From contig JAHHHF010000070.1 in the NCBI GenBank assembly GCA_019359495.1, forward strand, positions 1-64,000: a DNA stretch of 64,000 nucleotides, given 5' to 3'. Under the pieces are notes generated by a model. It did not search any database. It was not told the origin of the DNA and worked only from the letters and a program-made list of their open reading frames with translations. The translations under genes and the position numbers were made by a program. This DNA comes from Goleter apudmare HA4340-LM2. Its GTDB lineage: Bacteria > Cyanobacteriota > Cyanobacteriia > Cyanobacteriales > Nostocaceae. Shown one piece after another: positions 56,772 to 64,000 of this stretch (the stretch's first letter is position 1; every line of letters begins with the position of its first letter).

Positions 56772-57584
56772 TCAAACAGCCCGTAATTTCCCCTTACGTC
56801 CTATTGGTACACACATCGGCGTTCCCAGAATGGGGTCAGGAATAATACGGCACTCTAACTCAAAAACCTCGTAAACCATATCTTCAGTCATCACAAGCTT
56901 TGGTTCCCCAGCCGCAAAAATCCGACCATCTTTGACAGCAACTAAATAATCTGCATAACGACAAGCCTGATTTAAATCATGCAGCACCATGACAACCGTC
57001 CGCCCCTGAGTTTGGTTCAATTCGTACAACAAATCCAAAACTTCTATCTGGTGCGCCAAATCGAGAAAGGTAGTCGGCTCATCCAATAGTAAAATATCTG
57101 TATCTTGTGCTAGTGCCATTGCAATCCAAGCACGTTGTCTTTGTCCACCAGATAATGTATCTAATGCTCTTTGTGCCAACGCTAATAAGTCTGTAGTCTC
57201 TAGCGCCTGTTGGACAATTTTTTCATCTTTAGCTGACCATTGCTGCAACCAATTTTGATAGGGGTAACGTCCCTGTGCTACTAAATCTCTGACTGTTAAT
57301 CCTTCTGGTGCAACTGGACTTTGGGGTAAAATTCCTAGTTGTTGCGCTACTTCTTTGGTGGAAAGGTTAAAAATAGATTGCCCATCCAGATATACAGTGC
57401 CACCATGAGGTTTAAGTAGTCGAGCCAGTCCTCTTAACAGTGTTGATTTACCGCAACCATTCGCACCCACTAAAGCACTAATTTGTCCGGCGGGTATAGC
57501 CAAATTTAAATCACGGATAATTGAGACGCCATCGTAAGCTAAAGACAGACCTTTGGTTGATAGTCCTTTCATAGTTGATACCAT
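56772..57584 (-). CDS. Ferric-siderophore ABC transporter ATPase (FecE type)
   Basis: ATPase of 270 residues. Walker A is [17 protein letters not shown], signature [17 protein letters not shown] and Walker [19 protein letters not shown], the FecE/FepC variant with an H-region TTFLDLAHQ. The start ATG overlaps the stop of fecD by one base (TAATG). It energises the FecCD permease and is probably co-transcribed with the permease pair and the downstream membrane gene. Confidence 0.95.
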   Translation of the reverse strand: MVSTMKGLSTKGLSLAYDGVSIIRDLNLAIPAGQISALVGANGCGKSTLLRGLARLLKPHGGTVYLDGQSIFNLSTKEVAQQLGILPQSPVAPEGLTVRDLVAQGRYPYQNWLQQWSAKDEKIVQQALETTDLLALAQRALDTLSGGQRQRAWIAMALAQDTDILLLDEPTTFLDLAHQIEVLDLLYELNQTQGRTVVMVLHDLNQACRYADYLVAVKDGRIFAAGEPKLVMTEDMVYEVFELECRIIPDPILGTPMCVPIGRKGKLRAV

Positions 57585-58624
57585 TATTTTTTACGGTTAC
57601 GAATTAACAAATAGAGAAAATAAGGAGCGCCAATAGCAGCAGTTACTACGCCACAAGGGAGTTCGATGGGTGCAAATAGGGTTCTGCCTAACAAGTCTGC
57701 GGCAACAACAATCACGCCTCCCAACAATGCCGAGGTGGGAATCAAGCCTTCATGGTTGGTACCTACCAACTGTCGTCCTAAATGGGGTGCAATTAACCCC
57801 ACAAAGCCAATCATTCCCGCAGTGGCGACTCCTGCACCCGCTAAGGCGACACCCACTAGCACCAGTAAACCACGCTGCCATTCCACACGAGTCCCCAGAC
57901 CTTTGGCGACATCATCTCCTAAGTTCAGCGCATTTAAATGTCTTGCTAGCGTCAATGCTATGGGGACAAAAACAATCAACCAAGGTAAGAAAGAAAAAAC
58001 TTGCTCCCAGGTGCGTCCATAGACACTACCAGCCAACCATACCAAAGCATCACTGACGCTGTAGATTTCGCCAAAGGTAATTAACAAGCTCGTGAACGCA
58101 GAGGCGATCGCAGATAAACCCACACCCATCAAAATTAATAGAATCGGGGAACTACCTTTATTCCAAGCCAAAGCGTAAATTAACGCCGCCATCAGTAATG
58201 CACCGGCAAAGGCTGACAGGGGTAATGCATAAATTGGTGCTGCTGGAAACAGTACAATTACTGCGACTGCGGCCAAACTCGCCCCAGCATTGATGCCGAT
58301 AATACCAGGGTCAGCTAGGGGATTACGGGTCAAGCCTTGGAAAATAGTACCCGAAATCGCAAACGCCACGCCTACCATAAAAGCTACTATGGTACGGGGT
58401 AGACGCAGGTTATGAATTACGAAGGCATGGTCTGGGTTGCCTGTATTTATACCCAAGACTGTTTTGATGATATCTAAGGGTGCGATCGGATACTCACCCC
58501 GTCCAACATTCATGACCATCACCACTACAATTACCACTGCCAAACACAGCAGCATCGGTGGTACACGTCGGTCAATCCGCAAAGATATCGCCGAAGAACG
58601 AATGACTAGCCAATCAACCTTCAT
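57584..58624 (-). CDS. Ferric-siderophore ABC transporter permease (FecD type)
   Basis: FecCD/BtuC-family permease of 346 residues with about nine or ten segments. Family marks are [40 protein letters not shown] and [19 protein letters not shown], the last being the coupling helix region. It pairs with the FecC permease whose stop it overlaps by 4 bases (ATGA). The two permeases are homologous but distinct, so the transporter is a heterodimer with FecE. The binding protein is not in this operon. Confidence 0.95.
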   Translation of the reverse strand: MKVDWLVIRSSAISLRIDRRVPPMLLCLAVVIVVVMVMNVGRGEYPIAPLDIIKTVLGINTGNPDHAFVIHNLRLPRTIVAFMVGVAFAISGTIFQGLTRNPLADPGIIGINAGASLAAVAVIVLFPAAPIYALPLSAFAGALLMAALIYALAWNKGSSPILLILMGVGLSAIASAFTSLLITFGEIYSVSDALVWLAGSVYGRTWEQVFSFLPWLIVFVPIALTLARHLNALNLGDDVAKGLGTRVEWQRGLLVLVGVALAGAGVATAGMIGFVGLIAPHLGRQLVGTNHEGLIPTSALLGGVIVVAADLLGRTLFAPIELPCGVVTAAIGAPYFLYLLIRNRKK

Positions 58625-59652
58625 TTTTTCACCTTTGACTTAGCCAAATACACAAAAAAAGGAGCGCCCACGAGTGCTGTCATCACACCTACAGGTAATT
58701 CCTGGGGTTTGAGCAACACACGGGCAGCAATATCTGCAACTAAGAGTAAAATTGCGCCTAACAATGCTGAATAAGGCAAAATCCAACGGTAATCAGCCTT
58801 AATGAAAAATCTCACGACGTGGGGAACGACTAAACCGATAAAGCCGATAGGCCCAGCAATAGCTACTGATGTCCCCGCCAATATCACAACGCTAATAGCA
58901 GTAATGATTTTCACCCAGGCTGTTTGTTGCCCCAAGCCTTTAGCGACATCCTCACCTAGACTCATGGTAGTAATTTGTCTACCAAGGGCAAAAGCCACTA
59001 CTAAACCAATCACCACGAAGGGTAATGCCTGGAAGAACATATTGATATCACGTCCAGCCAATGAACCCGCTAACCAAAATCTAATTTCTTCTAAGGTGCG
59101 TTGACTGACGATGAGAATAGCAGTGGTCACGGAAGAGATGAGTGCAGTTAAAGCTGCACCTGCTACCGTCAGATTTAATGGGGTAGCTCCTCCCCGTCCC
59201 AAAGAACCAAGGAAGTAGACTAATATTGCCGTAACTCCTGCACCTAGAAACGCCACAATCGTGTAAACATTCAAGGATGCGCTGCCAAAGACAAAAGTCG
59301 CTACAACTACTGCTACTGCTGCGCCTGACTGAATACCCAAGATCCCTGGATCTGCCAGAGGGTTACGCGTCAAACCTTGCATTAAGGCTCCAGATACGGC
59401 CAGGGCTGACCCTACAAGAATAGCAATTAGCGATCGCGGTAATCTCACAGTCTGAATTACTAAATGTTCATAGGAACCATCAAAGCTGACAAAGGATGCC
59501 AAAATCTTCTCCAGAGGGATGTCTGCCGCTCCCAACGTGACACTATATACCAAGGAAATTAGTAGGATTATCAGTCCTAAAACCAATCCTACTAAAGGTG
59601 ATACTGACGGTGTTTTCCAGCCTCTAGGTAATGCTGTGGTTGCTTTTGTCAT
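58621..59652 (-). CDS. Ferric-siderophore ABC transporter permease (FecC type)
   Basis: Permease of 343 residues with about nine or ten segments. Marks are [40 protein letters not shown] and [17 protein letters not shown]. It is the first gene of fecC-fecD-fecE-(COG4280-like)-fetA-fetB. The upstream 10-mer AGTTAAGAAT (59731-59740, minus-strand ATTCTTAACT) is shared with both AraC promoters. It starts 79 bases from that site. Confidence 0.95.
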   Translation of the reverse strand: MTKATTALPRGWKTPSVSPLVGLVLGLIILLISLVYSVTLGAADIPLEKILASFVSFDGSYEHLVIQTVRLPRSLIAILVGSALAVSGALMQGLTRNPLADPGILGIQSGAAVAVVVATFVFGSASLNVYTIVAFLGAGVTAILVYFLGSLGRGGATPLNLTVAGAALTALISSVTTAILIVSQRTLEEIRFWLAGSLAGRDINMFFQALPFVVIGLVVAFALGRQITTMSLGEDVAKGLGQQTAWVKIITAISVVILAGTSVAIAGPIGFIGLVVPHVVRFFIKADYRWILPYSALLGAILLLVADIAARVLLKPQELPVGVMTALVGAPFFVYLAKSKVKK

Positions 59653-60117
59653 GCTCTTGCTGTTTTGACCACTGGTTTTTGCTGCTTGATCATTAATACT
59701 CTCAACAGTTAACTATGCTTCTGGCATCCTAGTTAAGAATTTTTCTAGTAAGTAATCAGTTGTTAAATCATCATGGTTCTGGGAGCTAGCAAATATATAC
59801 ACTGTTTTGATGGTAGTCATTTAAAATAATACTTTAAACTTATTGCTACCTTTTTTCAACAGATATCGAAAAAAATTTTACAGTTTCTTGATATGATTTC
59901 TTGTTAGGTTCTGAGTTTTTTTACACTAGCTATCAACCATGCCGAGACTGATCAATGTTTGCAATAATTGCTTAAACGCTAGCATAAAATAATACAAACG
60001 CACTTTGTAAAAAGAATGTGACAAATATCACTATAGGGGTATATCACTAAAGCGGAATCGGCAGAGTACGGTTGTTTGTCCTCACCCACCTTGCATCTGT
60101 CACCAAGATTATTGAAA
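59653..60117. promoter_or_regulatory. fecC upstream region
   Basis: Gene-free. It carries the 10-mer shared with the AraC promoters (59731-59740) and, further up, a CRP-like dyad TGTGA-CAAATA-TCACT at 60017-60032, one base from the TGTGAN6TCACA consensus. It is about 365 bases from fecC, so its link to that gene is weak. No Fur box was recognised with confidence. Confidence 0.4.
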
Positions 60118-60122
60118 TTGGT

Positions 60123-60379
60123 TAGGACTAGCCCTTTCAAGGTGACTCGTGAAATTTCTTTTTTTCTCTCTGCTGACTCTGCTTCTCTGCGGTTAAAAAG
60201 TAATTAATTTAACCGCAGAGGGCGCAGCGAAAAGTCTGAGCGGAGGAAGCCACCGTAGACACCCGGAGGGTGGCTTGCCACAGGCATCAGAACTTTTCAA
60301 GACAGAGGACACGGAGGTGAGCGGTTATACAAGTCTTTATTTTCAAGAATTTTGATGCACCTTGAAAGGGCTGGTCCTA
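60123..60379. mobile_element. MITE-like element, 257 bp with 22-bp inverted ends
   Basis: The left end 60123-60144 (TAGGACTAGCCCTTTCAAGG, then TG) is inverted at 60358-60379 with one mismatch in 22. TTGGT flanks both ends directly (60118-60122 and 60380-60384), a 5-bp target duplication. Inside lies a 13-bp inverted repeat CTCTGCGGTTAAA/TTTAACCGCAGAG (60185-60197 and 60208-60220) and a repeat shared inversely with 43963-44032. It has no coding frame, as expected for a miniature element moved by a transposase encoded elsewhere. Confidence 0.85.
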
Positions 60380-60518
60380 TTGGTATTAGTTTGGCGGATC
60401 AGCGATCGCACCTGCCGGCAACTTTATTACCGCAAAATTTAGTATGTTTTTATACAAAAGTCTTTCGAGCTTTATTACTAATAATTATTCTTAACTTGAA
60501 ATATATAATCGCAACATC

Positions 60519-61505
60519 ATGACCACGATCATTTCACATCAGGAGTTCGACGAACAAGTCGATTTAGTCAAAGAATATACAGATACAGAAAGTAATTACT
60601 CGGAAGATTTGTGGCAATATCCCCAACAATTCGGTCAGGGAAATATCTTAAATATTGAGTTACGCCAGGGATTTAACCTGACACTTGAAGACTACCAAGT
60701 ACATCAAAACATCACTATTGACTATCCAGAAATGGTGCATCCCTTGGGATTCTATTTTCAAATTTCCGGTGGGTTAAATTGTCGGCGTTATGGCTTAAAT
60801 TGTGCGGGGAATAGCATCATATCAGGCAGTGGTTTTATACCACAATTATTTCATGAGAGTTTGTCTAACGAGCCAAATAAAGCCGTCAAAGTGCATATAG
60901 AACCTGGAATCTTCAAAAGATTTATGGGTTTTGATGATACCATTCCCTCCCAACTCAAACACCTATTTCGCCAACCCGATCAAAAGCACTGCTTTCACAA
61001 CGGAATTATTACCAGCCAAATGCAAATAGCCTTGCAGCAGATTTGGCAATGTCCCTTTCAAGGCTTGGTGAAACGTCTCTACCTAGAGAGTAAAATTTTA
61101 GAATTAATCGCTTTGCGTTTACAACAACAAATGCAAGCAGAAACAACAGAAAATTGTCGTCATACCTTAAAAAAAGGTTTAGTTGATCAGATTCATCATG
61201 CCAAACATATTTTAGAGTGCCGTATTGACAACCCTCCTTCAGTTTTGGAATTGGCGCAGCTAGTTGGACTGAATCACCATCAGCTCAAGCAAGGCTTTCG
61301 TAAAGTTTTGGGTAGTACAGTTTTTGGCTACTTGCACAAATTCCGCATGGAACAGGCACGGTTACTTTTATCTGAAGGTAAAATGAGCGTTGCTGAAGTA
61401 GCGAATACTGTGGGTTATGAACATTTAGGTCACTTTGCAGGTGCCTTTAAACAGAAATTTGGTATCACTCCCAGTGCTTATTTAAAGGGAGAAAATCTTA
61501 AGTAA
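60519..61505 (+). CDS. AraC family regulator, PchR-like, second copy
   Basis: Regulator of 328 residues. The N-terminal sensor half resembles the first copy (SQMQIALQQIWQCPFQGLVK), and the double HTH (about 225-325) reads PSVLELAQLVGLNHHQLKQG and VANTVGYEHLGHFAGAFKQK, with GITPSAY. PchR-type proteins activate ferric-siderophore uptake genes. The 10-mer ATTCTTAACT (60487-60496) lies 23-32 bases upstream of its ATG. Its 3' end overlaps the convergent Rpn gene by 8 bases. It may regulate the fec operon or the receptor at 62536. Confidence 0.92.
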   Translation: MTTIISHQEFDEQVDLVKEYTDTESNYSEDLWQYPQQFGQGNILNIELRQGFNLTLEDYQVHQNITIDYPEMVHPLGFYFQISGGLNCRRYGLNCAGNSIISGSGFIPQLFHESLSNEPNKAVKVHIEPGIFKRFMGFDDTIPSQLKHLFRQPDQKHCFHNGIITSQMQIALQQIWQCPFQGLVKRLYLESKILELIALRLQQQMQAETTENCRHTLKKGLVDQIHHAKHILECRIDNPPSVLELAQLVGLNHHQLKQGFRKVLGSTVFGYLHKFRMEQARLLLSEGKMSVAEVANTVGYEHLGHFAGAFKQKFGITPSAYLKGENLK

Positions 61506-62343
61506 TTTCTAACTGTTGCACCACCTCAAGAGACAAACCTGTTAATTTAGCTACAGTCTCCGGGGAAATTCCTTCTTTGAGCATATTAATGGCAACACAC
61601 CTAATCCCCTCTTCTCGACCTTCTTCTCGACCTTCTTCTCGACCTTCTTCTCGACCTTCTTCTCGACCTTCTTCTCGACCTTCTTCTCGACCTTCTTCTC
61701 GACCTTTTTCTAGACCTTCAGCTACTATTGATTGATAGATGACTGACTCACGCATAATGTCTCTCCTAAGTAAACGTTGAATCACTTCCTCTTCTAATAC
61801 TAGCCCAGCTAAAAGGGCTGCTGATGCTGTAATATTACTTTGCGTTCTTCTGTCGGTGATTTGATCGATTTGAGTAGCCACTTGCTGTAATGCGTTGATT
61901 TTATCGCTGGTGTTACTTAAAGTAGCAAATGGCAGTAAGCCTGGAGTTTGCAGAAATATGTCTGTGGATTGCTCCCACAGACGGATTACTGTAAATTGAT
62001 GTTGCAAATTTTCAAGGGAAAAGGCTGTTTGATAGACAAGTTCAGATGTAGATTTAGTCAAATAAATGACTACTTGTCGCATTCGCTTTTGAGGAAAACG
62101 ACGATACCCGCGCAAGCGGTAATCTGCCATGCGAAAGGGAATAGCAACATCGGGTTGAGTTTGAAATTCAACGTGCAGCACAATTTCATCTGATTGCAGT
62201 AATATCAAGGCATCTGCACGGATTGGTTCAAGAGATAATTCTTTGGGACTTAATTGAGTGAGAGTAATTGGTTCTCCTAAAAGCCAGGTGGCAAAGTCGG
62301 TAGCAAAATTTTCAGCAAGGAACTTGCAGACATTATCAAACAT
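61498..62343 (-). CDS. Rpn family PD-(D/E)XK nuclease with REEG tandem repeat
   Basis: Protein of 281 residues. The N-terminal half is the recombination-promoting nuclease (RpnA/DUF4351-type) fold: ADALILLQSDEIVLHVEFQT carries the PD-(D/E)XK-like D..ExQ core, and RRDIMRESVIYQSIVAEGLE is the usual tail start. Near residues 225-258 the sequence is GREE repeated eight times, with very high charge. The family is widespread in cyanobacteria with many near copies. Function in Nostoc is unknown; nuclease activity is inferred. It converges on the AraC gene with an 8-base overlap. Confidence 0.9.
   Translation of the reverse strand: MFDNVCKFLAENFATDFATWLLGEPITLTQLSPKELSLEPIRADALILLQSDEIVLHVEFQTQPDVAIPFRMADYRLRGYRRFPQKRMRQVVIYLTKSTSELVYQTAFSLENLQHQFTVIRLWEQSTDIFLQTPGLLPFATLSNTSDKINALQQVATQIDQITDRRTQSNITASAALLAGLVLEEEVIQRLLRRDIMRESVIYQSIVAEGLEKGREEGREEGREEGREEGREEGREEGREEGREEGIRCVAINMLKEGISPETVAKLTGLSLEVVQQLEIT
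61610..61706 (-). repeat. 12-bp tandem repeat inside the Rpn gene
   Basis: The unit TTCTTCTCGACC occurs 7-8 times in perfect copies (plus-strand reading), then a degenerate TTTTTCTAGACC. It encodes the REEG repeat. The unit is a multiple of three, so copy number can change without frameshift. Confidence 0.9.
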
Positions 62344-62535
62344 AAACGAATTTTAGCAGATATAGCAAGACAGTCTCGATGAAAAAGGTATTCCCCTAAG
62401 GACTCGCCTTTTGAGGATAAAAACTCGCCCTCTAGGGATAGACTCGATTGTCATAAAAATTCTAAACTCTGCATACAAGCTATTTGAGAAGTATTCTCTT
62501 TAAATTTAGAACTACCTGAATGTGGAGTGTGGGGA

Positions 62536-64000
62536 ATGTTACGGTTACTTGAGGTATTGAGTTACAAATGTGGAATCATTGTCTTGTTCTTACTGTTGAC
62601 CTATCCTGCTAAAGCTAGAGAAATTCCTCGTATCAGTGAAATTGAGTCTATTTCCCAAACAGCAGATTTACTTGTACAGTCACCAACACCTAAAACACCT
62701 CCCGCATCAGAAGTTATTTCCATAACAGGTGTGAAAGCGAATCCTACAGATAAAGGTGTGGAAGTAATTTTACAGACTACCTCTGGTGAAAAATTACAAA
62801 TCACAAATCGCAGTGAGGGAAATAACTTCATTGCTGATATACCCAGCGCCCAACTGCGGCTACCAAATGGCGATGCTTTTACATTCCGTTCCGAAAAACC
62901 AATTACGGGGATTACTGAGATAACTGTCACAAATTTAGATGCCAACACTGCGCGGGTGATGGTAACAGGTGATACAGGGTTGCCTGTTGTAGAGTTATTT
63001 GATAGTGATGAAGGCTTAATTTTTGGTTTGACACCTGCTGCAACTGCAATGCAGCCACCGCTACAGCCTGAGTCAGAACCGCCGACAAGTGAGACACCAC
63101 AAGATGAGCCGATTGAGTTGGTGGTGACGGGTGAGCAAGATGGGTATCGCGTACCTAATGGGAGTACAGCAACACGCACTGATACACCACTACGGGATAT
63201 TCCTCAGTCGATCCAGATCATTCCCCAACAAGTGCTGAAGGATCAACGCGCCGATATTTCTAGTGCGCTGCTGAATGCTCCCAGTGTGCGTAATGCAGCA
63301 CCTTCTAATTTTGATTCGTTGCGATTACAAGTACGAGGATTTTTTAGCCAATCTACTTTAAATGGCATTAAAGAGACTAACGGTTTAGCTTCTAACGTGG
63401 GGCCTGATTTGACAGGAATTGAAAACATTGAAATTCTTCTAGGGCCAAACTCAGTTTTACTTGGTTCAACATCTCCGGGGGGAACAGTCAACTTTGTCAC
63501 CAAACAGCCGTTACGAGATCCCTACTACTTTGTTGAAGCAACTGTAGGTAGCTTTGATTTTTACCGTGGAGAGGTAGATTTATCTGGGCCATTAGATGAT
63601 GAGAAAAAGGCACTATATCGGCTGAACGCATCTTACAGAGATCAAGGATTTTTTACTGATCTGAGCCAAACTCGAAACTTAGTAATTGCGCCAGTTCTGA
63701 GCCTTGAACTGAATGAGAACACGAATCTGACCATTGAAGGAATTTATAAGAATCTACAGCAAGAGAACAATAACTTGGGCTTACCTGCAATTGGAACGAT
63801 ATTTTCTAATCCCAATGGCGATATACCCCGCACTCGCATTACCAATGAAGGCGACCTTGATGTGACAACTGCCAGAATTGGCTATAGATTAGAGCATAAA
63901 TTTAATGAGAGTTGGTCATTAAATAATTCTTTTCGATATGGATACCTCAACTATGACGGTATTGGACTCAACATTGGGACTCAACTTTTAGCCGATAATC
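62536..64000 (+). CDS. TonB-dependent siderophore receptor with AMIN domain (partial, runs off the window)
   Basis: Open from the ATG at 62536 to the last base with no stop; 488 codons are visible. A ribosome site GTGGGGA precedes the ATG. A signal peptide (about 1-27; IIVLFLLLTYPAKA), an AMIN domain (about 65-165; VISITGVKANPTDKGVEVIL), a Pro/Glu-rich linker, then the plug domain (about 205-325; TPLRDIPQSIQIIPQQVLKD and NIEILLGPNSVLLGSTSPGG) and the first barrel strands follow. It is the second AMIN-TonB receptor here and differs from the first. Likely ferric-siderophore uptake; the AraC gene and fec operon to its left suit this. Confidence 0.92.
   Translation, partial: MLRLLEVLSYKCGIIVLFLLLTYPAKAREIPRISEIESISQTADLLVQSPTPKTPPASEVISITGVKANPTDKGVEVILQTTSGEKLQITNRSEGNNFIADIPSAQLRLPNGDAFTFRSEKPITGITEITVTNLDANTARVMVTGDTGLPVVELFDSDEGLIFGLTPAATAMQPPLQPESEPPTSETPQDEPIELVVTGEQDGYRVPNGSTATRTDTPLRDIPQSIQIIPQQVLKDQRADISSALLNAPSVRNAAPSNFDSLRLQVRGFFSQSTLNGIKETNGLASNVGPDLTGIENIEILLGPNSVLLGSTSPGGTVNFVTKQPLRDPYYFVEATVGSFDFYRGEVDLSGPLDDEKKALYRLNASYRDQGFFTDLSQTRNLVIAPVLSLELNENTNLTIEGIYKNLQQENNNLGLPAIGTIFSNPNGDIPRTRITNEGDLDVTTARIGYRLEHKFNESWSLNNSFRYGYLNYDGIGLNIGTQLLADN

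Noticed and set aside
62601-63179. Long minus-strand reading frame opposite the second TonB receptor
   Set aside because: The plus-strand AMIN-TonB frame is clearly coding, with recognisable domains. The opposite frame is low-complexity (Ser/Gly/Val) and has no motif.
1-64000. Many GCGATCGC octamers as regulatory sites
   Set aside because: These are HIP1 palindromes, dispersed across cyanobacterial genomes within and between genes, not specific operators.
1-64000. CRISPR arrays, prophage genes, siderophore NRPS/NIS synthesis genes
   Set aside because: Looked for on both strands; no direct-repeat arrays, phage structural genes or biosynthetic modules were seen.

Overview
The window looks like chromosome of a filamentous heterocyst-type cyanobacterium (Nostoc/Anabaena group). 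The palindrome GCGATCGC (HIP1) recurs inside and between genes on both strands. The gene content is cyanobacterial: two NdhD subunits of photosynthetic NDH-1, a carotene-isomerase-like flavoprotein, a DUF3288 protein, UVR-containing ClpC, an MlaD/MlaF (TGD2/TGD3-like) pair, a Ser/Thr kinase with pentapeptide repeats, and TonB receptors carrying AMIN domains. Codon use is moderately AT-rich and even across the window; I see no phage or large island.

Layout. 0-7 kb: a signalling block on the minus strand (sensor hybrid kinase, then REC-GGDEF-EAL with a 4-base overlap, then a REC-kinase fusion). 7.5-10.6 kb: MOSC protein, signal peptidase I and a dihydroorotase-like protein whose first metal ligand is changed. 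10.6-12.2 kb: a 1.3 kb gene-free stretch with strong RNA-fold potential, ending in a truncated orotate phosphoribosyltransferase. 12.4-15.1 kb: a Mo-cofactor oxidoreductase with its cytochrome b, a methyltransferase and ruvC. 15.3-18.3 kb: yvcK-like gene, tsaE and an AI-2E family permease. 18.4-25.7 kb: clpC, DUF3288, an ABC-exporter relic, the MlaD/MlaF pair and a carotene-isomerase-like gene. 25.8-32.8 kb: tRNA-Ser(CGA), ndhD copy 1, a MerR regulator, thrB, a coiled-coil gene and ndhD copy 2. 33-41 kb: Ser/Thr kinase, FHA protein, recA, GGDEF-EAL protein and an arginase-family hydrolase. 41.4-45 kb: two small membrane proteins, lpxD, a CHAT-domain relic and an HdrB-like protein.

45-64 kb is an iron/siderophore transport district: MFS exporter, binding protein, AMIN-TonB receptor, two PchR-like AraC regulators, an ABC exporter, a minus-strand run fecC-fecD-fecE-(COG4280-like)-fetA-fetB, and a second AMIN-TonB receptor cut by the window end. 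At least three broken relics of the same families (binding protein, AraC regulator, TonB receptor) lie between the intact genes, so this district has been duplicated and pruned. No siderophore biosynthesis genes are seen. A 257-bp MITE-like element with 22-bp inverted ends and a 5-bp target duplication sits in the gap between the fec operon and the second AraC gene.

I found no CRISPR array, no prophage and no obviously undescribed multi-gene defence system. The best candidates for something unrecorded are the MITE, the structured region near 11.65 kb, the paired small membrane proteins at 41.4-42.2 kb, and a 10-mer shared upstream of both AraC genes and the fec operon. All calls come from reading the sequence; no database search was run.
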